Positions 26,371 to 32,773 of a DNA stretch of 38,391 nt are shown here, one piece after another. The position numbers and the translations under genes were made by a program. The DNA comes from Thermoplasmata archaeon (GTDB lineage Archaea > Thermoplasmatota > Thermoplasmata > Lutacidiplasmatales > UBA184), in NCBI GenBank assembly GCA_022750205.1, contig JAKIWD010000007.1, forward strand, positions 1 through 38,391, in the 5' to 3' direction. Numbering within the stretch: position 1 is the stretch's first letter; every line of letters starts with the position of its first letter. The notes beneath the pieces are model-generated. The model saw only the letters and a list, made by a program, of their open reading frames with translations, was not told the DNA's origin and did no database searches.

Positions 26371-27656
26371 CCGTCCGGACCTTCCCCGGAGCGGTGCGCG
26401 CCGACGTGCCCGGCCTCCCGGCGGACCGCGTCCACGACGGCGAGGGCGCGCACCGTCGGGCGGACATCGTGCGTCCGGACGATGCTGGCGCCCTGCTGCG
26501 CGGCGATCACCGCCGCGGCGAGGCCGGCCTCGACGCGATCGTCGGCCGCGGTACCACCCGTCAGCCGGCCGAGGAACGATTTGCGGGAAGCCCCGACCAC
26601 GACCGGGTGACCGAGCGAGCGGAACTCGCCGAGATGCGCGAGCAGCTCCAGGCTCTGTTCGGCGGACTTACCGAACCCAAGGCCGGGGTCGACCAGGAGT
26701 TGTCCCGGGGTGGCCCCGTCCCGAACGGCCTGTACGAGCGATCCGGAGAGCGCGGCGTAGACGTCGCCGCGCAGGTCGGCGTACGTCGTGTCGACCTGCA
26801 TGGTCGGCGGTTCCCCGCGCATGTGCAGGACGATCACCGGCGCGCCGGTCCGGGCGACGAGCCCCCGCATGGCCGCCAAGCGTAGCCCCCCGACGTCGTT
26901 GATCAGGTCGGCTCCGCTCTCGAGCGCGCGTCCGGCGACCTCGGGAGACCGGGTGTCGATCGAGATCGGAACCGGAAAGTTGGCACCCAGCCGCTCGAGG
27001 ACCGGGCCGATCCGGGACCACTCGGTCTCGGACGAGATCGGCGTGGCGCCGGGGCGGGTCGACTCGCCGCCGAGGTCGATCAGGTCCGCCCCCTCGGCGA
27101 CCAGCTCCCGGGCGCGGTCCGCGGCGACGGCGGGATCGAGGAAGCGGCCCCCGTCGCTGAACGAATCCGGCGTCACGTTGAGCACGCCCATCACCAAGGT
27201 CTTCTCCCCCGTCCGAAAGCTGCGATGGAGCCCGCGGACCGTCCGCGGGGCGCGGGAAGTGTACCGGTGCAAGGCGAGGTCGATCGCGCGCCCGATCGGG
27301 GCGAGCTGGAACGGCTGACGGGTCAGTTTGGGGATGAGACGCCGGTATTGCGTCCAGGTACCCAACAGCACGACCGTGGACGATTCGACCGACAGATCCG
27401 CCACCCCTCGGGCGTGGGCCGAGTCGGCCCCCACCGCGAGCATCTCCTGCTTGAGCAGCGGGGCCGCTTTCAACGGGACGGAGTCGAGCCGCACGGGATA
27501 GATCCGGGCCTTACCCGTCATGATGCCGGAGCCTTCGGGGTCGCTGTCGGTGCGTGCGATCTCCCGGAGCAGCTCGGCCGGCGTGGACGCCTCGAGCACG
27601 CGGGCGTGGAACCGCTCGGGGTCGGTGCGGCGGGGGGCCGTCGGCACCTCGCTCAC
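26310..27656 (-). CDS. folP: Dihydropteroate synthase with N-terminal extension
   Basis: The catalytic TIM barrel (from about residue 153) keeps all DHPS motifs: LVMGVLNVTPDSFSDGG, DLGGESTRPGA, PISIDTRSPEV, INDVGGL, VLHMRG, VDPGLGFGKS and GASRKSFLG. It joins p-aminobenzoate or a related arylamine to dihydropterin diphosphate for folate or pterin C1 carriers. About 150 residues precede the barrel (YPVRLDSVPLKAAPLLKQ and more), a region absent from bacterial FolP; archaeal DHPS-related proteins often carry such an extension. GTG 27656 is chosen from TATA spacing. The 3' end overlaps the zinc-ribbon gene convergently. Confidence 0.93.
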   Translation of the reverse strand: MSEVPTAPRRTDPERFHARVLEASTPAELLREIARTDSDPEGSGIMTGKARIYPVRLDSVPLKAAPLLKQEMLAVGADSAHARGVADLSVESSTVVLLGTWTQYRRLIPKLTRQPFQLAPIGRAIDLALHRYTSRAPRTVRGLHRSFRTGEKTLVMGVLNVTPDSFSDGGRFLDPAVAADRARELVAEGADLIDLGGESTRPGATPISSETEWSRIGPVLERLGANFPVPISIDTRSPEVAGRALESGADLINDVGGLRLAAMRGLVARTGAPVIVLHMRGEPPTMQVDTTYADLRGDVYAALSGSLVQAVRDGATPGQLLVDPGLGFGKSAEQSLELLAHLGEFRSLGHPVVVGASRKSFLGRLTGGTAADDRVEAGLAAAVIAAQQGASIVRTHDVRPTVRALAVVDAVRREAGHVGAHRSGEGPDGHSDGFEVDGSSVSRTSDPT

Positions 27657-27799
27657 GCGGGGACCAAGGGAGCAATTCGGAAAAGCGTCACCCTCAGTCC
27701 GGCCGGCATGCCCGCATCCTCAGCGGGCCTGGGCGTGTGCCCGAGCGCCTCGATCTTCCCCGTCGCGACGACCTCGCGGCTGCGATACCACGCGACCAC
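27653..27799 (-). CDS. Possible 48-residue protein between the aquaporin gene and folP
   Basis: After the aquaporin stop the same frame stays open for 81 codons, and from GTG 27799 it reads VAWYRSREVVATGKIEAL, a beta-like, protein-like stretch, ending LRVTLFRIAPLVPA. Its TGA overlaps the GTG of folP as GTGA, the same junction type used by true neighbours in this window. It might be a small PUA/EVE-like piece or the remnant of a longer gene that lost its 5' part. No family is recognised and the start is uncertain, so this is a weak call. Confidence 0.3.
   Translation of the reverse strand: MVAWYRSREVVATGKIEALGHTPRPAEDAGMPAGLRVTLFRIAPLVPA
27679..27686 (-). promoter_or_regulatory. TATA-like box for folP
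   Basis: The minus strand reads gcttttcc centred 26 bp before GTG 27656, the leaderless spacing seen elsewhere in this window. It lies inside the possible small gene just upstream. Confidence 0.35.
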
Positions 27800-27901
27800 G
27801 CCCCCCTGCGTCGAGGCCCCCGAAAGCTCTGGGCACGGGCGGGGCCCACCGGCAGCACTGGTGAACGAGCCGCCGACGGCTTCGGAGAGTTCGGCCGAAG
27901 G

Positions 27902-28588
27902 CTAGCCGGGCGGTGCCGAGGGAGCTGGATTCCGACCTAGCTTCCAGCGATTCCAACTCACGGCACCGACCAGGGCACCGAGCGGGACCGCGAGCAGGTA
28001 CACCCAGAGATCGGTGTACGTGCCCGAAAACACGGCCGGAGCGATCGTCCGCGCCGGGTTGAGCGAGCTCCCGCTCACGGGGCCGATCAAGTAAGTTGCC
28101 AGGCCGACGACCGTCGGCGGGAGGAGGAGGCGCCAGCGACGGGCGCCCGCTCCATGGTCTGCGATCGCGAACACGGCGATTACGAGCGCCACCGTCCCGA
28201 CCACCTCCACGCCGAACGCCGCGATGACGCCACCCTGGCCCGGGAGGGTAGCGCCAAGGTGCGCCCGGTCCCCGAACGCGGCCCAGACGATGGCGCTCGC
28301 GAGGAACGCGCCTCCGAGCTGGCCGAGGACGTACGCGGGCACGTCGCGCCAGCCCATCCGTCCGCTGGCGGCCAGCGCGAGCGTCACGGCCGGGTTCAGG
28401 TGGGCGCCCGAGAGCTCGAAGAAAAGTAGCATGGGGACCAGGACGGCGGCGAACCAGGCGATTGCGAGCGCCCATTGGGCCACGCCACCTAGCCGAGCGC
28501 CTTCGACAATGGCGGCGGTCCCGATGCCGACGAGCAGGGCCGTCCCGGCCGCTTCGGCCAAGAGCGTGCGGAGGACCGGGGACCTCAC
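27902..28588 (-). CDS. Aquaporin/aquaglyceroporin (MIP family), coupled to arsC
   Basis: The 228-residue membrane channel has six transmembrane helices and two half-helices with the NPA boxes at Asn65-Pro-Ala67 (HLNPAVT) and Asn177-Pro-Ala179 followed by Arg180 (LNPARTI), the selectivity-filter arginine. MIP channels pass water, glycerol or metalloid hydroxides such as As(OH)3. Its GTG overlaps the TGA of the ArsC-like gene (GTGA), so the two are translationally coupled. In Sinorhizobium meliloti the channel AqpS next to arsC lets arsenite leak out after arsenate reduction; that precedent suggests the same use here. The solute cannot be told from the sequence alone. Confidence 0.9.
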   Translation of the reverse strand: MRSPVLRTLLAEAAGTALLVGIGTAAIVEGARLGGVAQWALAIAWFAAVLVPMLLFFELSGAHLNPAVTLALAASGRMGWRDVPAYVLGQLGGAFLASAIVWAAFGDRAHLGATLPGQGGVIAAFGVEVVGTVALVIAVFAIADHGAGARRWRLLLPPTVVGLATYLIGPVSGSSLNPARTIAPAVFSGTYTDLWVYLLAVPLGALVGAVSWNRWKLGRNPAPSAPPG

Positions 28589-29040
28589 CGGGACGAGGGC
28601 TCCTGCGGGCCGGTGAGGTTGGCCCGGGAGACCAGCTCCGCGCGCAATGCATCCACGCGGTCTCGTAGGGTGTCACGAACCCGCCTCGCCCCGGCGTCGT
28701 CGAGCCGGGAGGGGTCGGGCAAGGCCCAATCAACGGGCTGCAGCTGCTTGAGGTTCGCCGGACAGCTCGCGTCGTCGAGACAGCCCATCGTGATCCGTAG
28801 CTCGGCCCCGTCGATCGATTCCTGCGTGAGGAGGCGGGGCGGGTGGGGCGGGAGCGTGAGCCCGAGCTCTTCCAACATGCGAGTCGTCCTCGGGTTCGCC
28901 TCGGTCGCCGGTCTCGTCCCCGCGGACTCCGCGCGCCAGCCCGGTGGCGGGTCGGCGTTGAACATCGCTTCCGCCATCAGGGAGCGGCCGGCGTTCTCGA
29001 CGCAGATGAAGAGGACCCGGCGTTCGCGCGTTAGCAGCAC
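28585..29040 (-). CDS. arsC: Arsenate reductase of the low-molecular-weight phosphatase type
   Basis: The core begins RRVLFICVENAGRS, the LMW-PTP loop C-x5-R with Cys13 and Arg19 and the NAGRS form favoured by arsenate reductases. Two further cysteines, Cys87 and Cys93 (MGCLDDASCP), sit where thioredoxin-coupled ArsC enzymes place their redox pair, and DWALPDPS supplies the acidic residue. It should reduce As(V) to As(III) through a Cys relay. GTG 29040 gives 151 residues, near family length. The frame stays open to GTG 29133, but that start lies too near the TATA-like box, and the extra 31 residues are Leu/Arg-rich and unlike the family. Confidence 0.83.
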   Translation of the reverse strand: MLLTRERRVLFICVENAGRSLMAEAMFNADPPPGWRAESAGTRPATEANPRTTRMLEELGLTLPPHPPRLLTQESIDGAELRITMGCLDDASCPANLKQLQPVDWALPDPSRLDDAGARRVRDTLRDRVDALRAELVSRANLTGPQEPSSR

Positions 29041-29144
29041 GCGTCGCAGCAGCCCGGTGCGCAGGCCGACGGGTCGCAGCAACACCAACCGCGGCAGCAG
29101 CAGTTGCGCGAGGCGTTCCGCGTATCGCAGCACGGCATGGGGCC

Positions 29145-29152
29145 ACTATTTT
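29145..29152 (-). promoter_or_regulatory. TATA-like box for arsC–aquaporin
   Basis: The minus strand reads aaaatagt in the divergent region. A start about 26 bp downstream (near 29123) rules against translation from GTG 29133 and favours GTG 29085 or 29040. Confidence 0.45.
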
Positions 29153-29171
29153 CGGGCATGGGGACCTCGTT

Positions 29172-29190
29172 CACTTCAATAGCTGAAGTG
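29172..29190. promoter_or_regulatory. Palindromic operator candidate between arsC and the HxlR gene
   Basis: A perfect inverted repeat, CACTTCA – 5 nt – TGAAGTG, sits between the two divergent TATA-like boxes and touches the one for the regulator. Its size and place fit binding of a dimeric winged-helix HxlR protein repressing both directions. Confidence 0.6.
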
Positions 29191-29191
29191 C

Positions 29192-29199
29192 TCTTAAGG
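29192..29199 (+). promoter_or_regulatory. TATA-like box for the HxlR regulator gene
   Basis: The sequence tcttaagg is centred 25 bp before GTG 29220 and directly follows the palindrome, so bound regulator would block TBP/TFB access. Confidence 0.5.
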
Positions 29200-29219
29200 C
29201 GCCGCTACGTACGGACAGA

Positions 29220-29549
29220 GTGTCGCAGTGCTGTGAGGGCGAGCTCGAGTGCCCCTGCCCGCCCATCGGGCTGATCGACGTCGTCGGGAAGAAGTGGGCG
29301 GTGTGCGTCGTCGCGCTGCTCGGCCGCTACGAGATCGTGCGCTTCGGCCCGATCCAGCGCTGCCTGTCCGGAGTGAGTCCGGCCACGCTGACCTCGACCC
29401 TGCGCTCCTTGGAGCGCGCCAAGCTCATCCGGCGCGTGACCGCGGACGGGCCGCGCGGACCGGTCAAGGCCTACGGCCTGACGGCTACCGGTAGCGCACT
29501 GTACCGAAGCCTCCTCCCGCTGGCCAGCTTTCTCCGATCCAAGGGTTAG
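29220..29549 (+). CDS. HxlR-family regulator with Cys-rich N-terminus
   Basis: The 109-residue protein is a winged-helix HxlR regulator: IDVVGKKWAVCVVALL (family DLIGGKW), FGPIQRCLSGVSPATL, the recognition helix and an LTATGSALY end. Its N-terminus has Cys4, Cys5, Cys11 and Cys13 (MSQCCEGELECPCP), with Cys29 and Cys48 further on, more than the single Cys usual in the family. This suggests metalloid or redox sensing. It faces arsC–aquaporin across a palindrome, so it probably represses that operon and itself. GTG 29220 matches leaderless spacing. Metalloid sensing is an inference from cysteines and context. Confidence 0.82.
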   Translation: MSQCCEGELECPCPPIGLIDVVGKKWAVCVVALLGRYEIVRFGPIQRCLSGVSPATLTSTLRSLERAKLIRRVTADGPRGPVKAYGLTATGSALYRSLLPLASFLRSKG

Positions 29550-29732
29550 CGCCGGTGCTCCGAGCCGCCGTCGTGGATTCAGGCGCCTACCGCTCCGGCG
29601 ACGGTTGGCCCCGCCGTGCGGGCCGCCCCCACCCCTGCCAGCTCGGACGGTGCAACTCACGCTGAAGGGCGCGGGCCGCACGACGGTGTTCGCCCGGGAA
29701 CGAGATAGCGGACGGCGACCTGCGCGGCGTCG

Positions 29733-30467
29733 ATGCGGGCGGGCCCGAACCACCGGGGGCGGATCATCTCGCTCGAAGGTCCGTCGGGCGTCGGAAAGAC
29801 GAGCGTCGGACGCGAGCTGGCCGCTCGACTGGATGCGGCGTTCCTGCCCGAAGCCGTGGACGCGATGGCGCCCACCCTCTCCCTGGACTTTCGTACGCTG
29901 CCGCAACTGCGACGACTCGAGCGGGCGCTCATCGACGAGGAAGCCCGGAGATACCGGGTCGCACGGCGAACGATCGCGCGGGGCCGCGATGTCGTGGCGG
30001 ATACCGGCTTCTTCGGACCGTTGACGTACAGTGTCGCCCTCGCCCAGTGGGACCGGCGCTGGGACGTCGTCCGGTCGGTCCTGCTCCGTACCGTCGGCCA
30101 CATTTCGACGGGATCCCTCGGACTTCCGCAGCTCTGCCTCTACCTGGATGCCGACGGACGGACCCTCCAGCGGCGCACCGCGGCCGATCCGATCGGGCAC
30201 CCTGCAGCCCTGACCCTCCGGCACCAGATCCTTGCGCCACTGGAACGACGGTACTGGGAGACCTCGGGAACGCGGCGATGGTCGCGCGTGGACGCACGCG
30301 GGCCGCGAGCCCGGGTCTTGGACGTGGTGGAGAGTCGTTGCCGGAACTTTCGCGAGCCGACCCCCGTCGGTCGGGAGGTCCGGTTCACCGAAGCCCTCTC
30401 ATTCGTCTCGGGCGCGCTCGCGATCGATCGGCACCCGCGGCGCGCCCTCCAACGCCCGCGGAGGTAG
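29733..30467 (+). CDS. P-loop kinase (thymidylate-kinase-like)
   Basis: The protein (244 residues) carries Walker A GPSGVGKT at residues 16-23 behind a strand IISLE, typical of dTMP-kinase or nucleoside-kinase-like NMP kinases. Further on come DTGFFGPLTYS (a DRx-like substrate region), LCLYLDADG (Walker-B-like strand) and a lid-like RTLQRRTAADPIGHP. The last 60 residues are Arg-rich and unlike the family. The substrate is unclear: a nucleoside, nucleotide or small metabolite. The start ATG 29733 is the first sensible one; the 183 nt before it hold no gene or clear promoter. Confidence 0.6.
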   Translation: MRAGPNHRGRIISLEGPSGVGKTSVGRELAARLDAAFLPEAVDAMAPTLSLDFRTLPQLRRLERALIDEEARRYRVARRTIARGRDVVADTGFFGPLTYSVALAQWDRRWDVVRSVLLRTVGHISTGSLGLPQLCLYLDADGRTLQRRTAADPIGHPAALTLRHQILAPLERRYWETSGTRRWSRVDARGPRARVLDVVESRCRNFREPTPVGREVRFTEALSFVSGALAIDRHPRRALQRPRR

Positions 30468-30582
30468 TCCATTCGAGTCCGTGCCGGACCTCGGGCCGAT
30501 GCGGGGGCGCACGGCGCCTTCCCCTCCATCCGGCCGGTCCCCACGTGAGCCGGGCCCGGTCGCAACCTCCCCGTCGGTAACC

Positions 30583-30590
30583 GTTAAAAG
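30583..30590 (+). promoter_or_regulatory. TATA box for the LSm–L37e operon
   Basis: The sequence gttaaaag lies 29-36 bp before ATG 30619 and would give a leaderless or nearly leaderless mRNA for the LSm gene. Confidence 0.5.
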
Positions 30591-30618
30591 GTGCACCCGG
30601 CGTGCCCGACGCCCACCC

Positions 30619-30831
30619 ATGAAGCCGATGGACCTCCTCCAGCAGAGCCTGCACAAGCGGGTCCTGGTCGAGATGAAGGGCGGGCGGTCCTACCGCGGCG
30701 TCCTGGACGGCTTCGACCAGCATCTGAACCTGATCCTGTCGGCGGCCGAGGAGGTCGTTCAGGACGAAGTGACCCCCCACACCGGGCTCACTCTCTTGCG
30801 CGGGGACAGCATCGTCTACATCTCGCCGTAG
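30619..30831 (+). CDS. LSm/Sm-like RNA-binding protein
   Basis: The 70-residue protein is a standard archaeal LSm. Sm1 is seen in [26 protein letters not shown] (two parts: KGGRSYRG and the D-x-H-x-N motif DQHLNLIL), and Sm2 in [11 protein letters not shown]. LSm proteins form ring oligomers that bind U-rich RNA and small RNAs. It is followed after 16 nt by L37e, a gene pair conserved in archaea. The start ATG 30619 fits both family length and TATA spacing; the longer open frame upstream is not coding. Confidence 0.94.
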   Translation: MKPMDLLQQSLHKRVLVEMKGGRSYRGVLDGFDQHLNLILSAAEEVVQDEVTPHTGLTLLRGDSIVYISP

Positions 30832-30847
30832 TCAGAGGTCGATCTCC

Positions 30848-31009
30848 ATGAGTAAGGGCACACCATCTCGCCGCGGCGGCAAGATCGTCCACATCCGCTG
30901 CCGCCGGTGCGGTCGCCACTCCTACCACCGCCAGAAGAAGGTCTGTTCCTCGTGCGGGTTCGGGGACACGGCCCGTCGGCGTGGCTACGACTGGGCCAAG
31001 CTCAAGTAG
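30848..31009 (+). CDS. rpl37e: Large ribosomal subunit protein eL37
   Basis: A 53-residue zinc-binding ribosomal protein found only in archaea and eukaryotes. It begins [12 protein letters not shown] and has Cys18-x2-Cys21 ([10 protein letters not shown]) and Cys33-x2-Cys36 (CSSCGFGD), ending [10 protein letters not shown]. The short length matches archaeal L37e. ATG 30848 is preceded by GAGGT, 8 nt upstream, so it is translated from the LSm mRNA with a Shine-Dalgarno site. The last 25 nt overlap the 3' end of the convergent glycosylase gene. Confidence 0.95.
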   Translation: MSKGTPSRRGGKIVHIRCRRCGRHSYHRQKKVCSSCGFGDTARRRGYDWAKLK

Positions 31010-31614
31010 GTCGGCTTCCCCCGCGGACCCCGCCAACGGGGCGGGCGGGGCCGGGAGACCCACGGGCTGTCGCCGGACGCAAATCTCCACGGGACGGCCA
31101 CGGCGCGACGGATGCCGATGCGCGGCCCCCGAACGCGTTTTCCGTTCCACGGGGAAGCCACGACCCGAACCTCGCCCTGGACGAGGTCGGTCCCGTCCTG
31201 CGCGCGCGTGAGGGCGAGATCGCGGCACAGCCGGCCCGGCCCGCTGGGGTTGACCCACGGGCCTGCCAGAGGTTCGACCGCCCGCAGGAGCACCGCCTCC
31301 CCGGGCCGGGTCACGGCGTTGGCACAATGGACCTGGTGGATGCGGTAGACGTACAGCGTGCCGGGCCCGGCGAACATCGAGCGGTTGCGCGCGGTCGGGC
31401 CGCCGCGGGAGTGGCTCGCCGGGTCGTGGGCGCCGTACGCCTCGGTCTCGACGATCCGTCCCGCCCGCCACCCGGCCAACGTGCGGCGCACGATTACCTG
31501 ACCGAGGAGTTCGAGGGCCACTCGCGCGACCGGCCGATCGTAGAACGACCGAGGGAGCGGGGCCCGGAAACGGGCCGACCAATCCGGATCCGGCGGATCA
31601 GAGGAGCTTGCCAC
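30985..31614 (-). CDS. DNA-3-methyladenine glycosylase (AAG/MPG family)
   Basis: The 209-residue enzyme removes alkylated and deaminated purines from DNA to start base-excision repair. AAG family blocks are intact: [27 protein letters not shown] with the catalytic Glu, [34 protein letters not shown] and [16 protein letters not shown] 31614 overlaps the stop of the aminopeptidase gene by 17 nt and leaves a short linker before the core. It is the last gene of a five-gene overlapping operon; its 3' end overlaps L37e convergently. Confidence 0.93.
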   Translation of the reverse strand: MASSSDPPDPDWSARFRAPLPRSFYDRPVARVALELLGQVIVRRTLAGWRAGRIVETEAYGAHDPASHSRGGPTARNRSMFAGPGTLYVYRIHQVHCANAVTRPGEAVLLRAVEPLAGPWVNPSGPGRLCRDLALTRAQDGTDLVQGEVRVVASPWNGKRVRGPRIGIRRAVAVPWRFASGDSPWVSRPRPPRWRGPRGKPTYLSLAQS

Positions 31615-32773
31615 GATCGACGAGGGGCTTGCCGTCGATCGCGACCGTCGCTTCACCGAGCACGATCCAGGAGACGAACGGGCACCGGTTCGACCCTCCG
31701 TAGTACTGATTGCCGCCGATCCCGAGCGCGACGGCGCCGCCCTCCTGGTCCTCCACTTGCGCCACTCCCGGCGCAAGCGCCGCGTTCAGGCCGAGGGAGA
31801 AGAACGAGAGCACGTCCTTGCCCTTCGGAGCCTGCTGGTACGTGGTCTCGAACGACGATTGACCCTCGGTGTACCACGCGTTGGCGAGATGGCCGGCCTT
31901 GACCTCCCATTGACCTCCCTCCAGGCGTCCATCGGGGACGAAGCTGGGTCGGTTGGCGACGGCGAGCCCTTCGGCGCTGCGCTCGTCCACGGCGACGACG
32001 ACGGACCCCGGTGGTGCGTTGGTCATGTTGCGCCCGGCCTTGAGATCGTCCGGCCCGACGACGCCGTCGTCGCTCCAGGGTTCCCGTCCGCGCAACTTCA
32101 TCGTGAGATCGCTTCCGTTGGCGCCGGTGACGCGGAGCTGCTTGCCGGCGCGGAGCTTTCCCGAGATGCGGGCGGCGTCGTGCTGGATCTGCTTGAGGTC
32201 CGCTTCGGCCGTGGCGGTGACCAGTTGCTCTCGCCACGTCGTGCCCGGCACTCCCCATAGCGCGGCCTGGGCGTCGGAGGCATACCCGACGATGCTCCGC
32301 ACGCCGCGCAGTCCGCTCGCCCGGGCGCGGCGGTACCACTCGTCGTTGTACCCGACGAGCGCGCCGCGCGTCGAGTTCGGCAGGCTCCGGAAGCGGCCGC
32401 GATCCGCGGGCCCCGGGAAAAAGACGTAGCCGTCGGTCTCGGCCAGGGCCTTCCACTCGTGCCGCCCCACGCCGCCCCATTTGGAGACCGACGGAGCGAC
32501 GTCCAGGCTACGCCAGTACGCGGCCTCGTCTTCGACCCAGAGGATCGGGTGGGCACCGATCCGCCGGGCCTCCACGACGCAGGCGGTCGCGTACGGAAGC
32601 GTGTGATTCCACGTCTCGATGATGACGTCCTCGCCCCGCTTCAGGCGGAGCGCGCCCCCGAGCAAGGCTCCGGCGAACTGCGCGCCGGTCGCCTCGTCGG
32701 GGCTCACGGGGGCGGGATGGTCTGCCGGTCCATAAACCTTCGAGCCGCCCCGAGCAGCGCTGCGCCGGGTCAC
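31598..32773 (-). CDS. Aminopeptidase-like protein (M29 / AmpS type)
   Basis: The 391-residue protein resembles thermophilic M29 aminopeptidases: an N-terminal Rossmann-like half (GEDVIIETWNHTLPYATACVVEARRIGAHPILW), a middle segment (QVRI-like GKLRAGKQLRVTGANGSDLTM) and a C-terminal metal-binding half, with NMTNAPPGSVVVAV-DE and AHLAN-type segments. M29 enzymes use two metal ions held by Glu, His and Asp; Glu and His are present (e.g. NQYYGGSNRCPFVSW near the end), but I cannot confirm every ligand. GTG 32773 overlaps the stop of the upstream gene as GTGA. It is part of the five-gene operon. Confidence 0.65.
   Translation of the reverse strand: MTRRSAARGGSKVYGPADHPAPVSPDEATGAQFAGALLGGALRLKRGEDVIIETWNHTLPYATACVVEARRIGAHPILWVEDEAAYWRSLDVAPSVSKWGGVGRHEWKALAETDGYVFFPGPADRGRFRSLPNSTRGALVGYNDEWYRRARASGLRGVRSIVGYASDAQAALWGVPGTTWREQLVTATAEADLKQIQHDAARISGKLRAGKQLRVTGANGSDLTMKLRGREPWSDDGVVGPDDLKAGRNMTNAPPGSVVVAVDERSAEGLAVANRPSFVPDGRLEGGQWEVKAGHLANAWYTEGQSSFETTYQQAPKGKDVLSFFSLGLNAALAPGVAQVEDQEGGAVALGIGGNQYYGGSNRCPFVSWIVLGEATVAIDGKPLVDRGKLL

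Noticed and set aside
27720-28733. 337-codon minus frame overlapping the aquaporin gene
   Set aside because: It is out of frame with the aquaporin, which has both NPA boxes and six membrane helices; the other frame is Arg/Gly-rich noise.
29041-29133. N-terminal extension of ArsC from GTG 29133
   Set aside because: It lies only about 17 bp after the TATA-like box, is Leu/Arg-rich and is absent from the family; kept only as an alternative start.
29550-29732. Small gene or RNA between the HxlR regulator and the P-loop kinase
   Set aside because: The frames are short and Arg/Pro-rich, and no fold or promoter is visible in these 183 nt.
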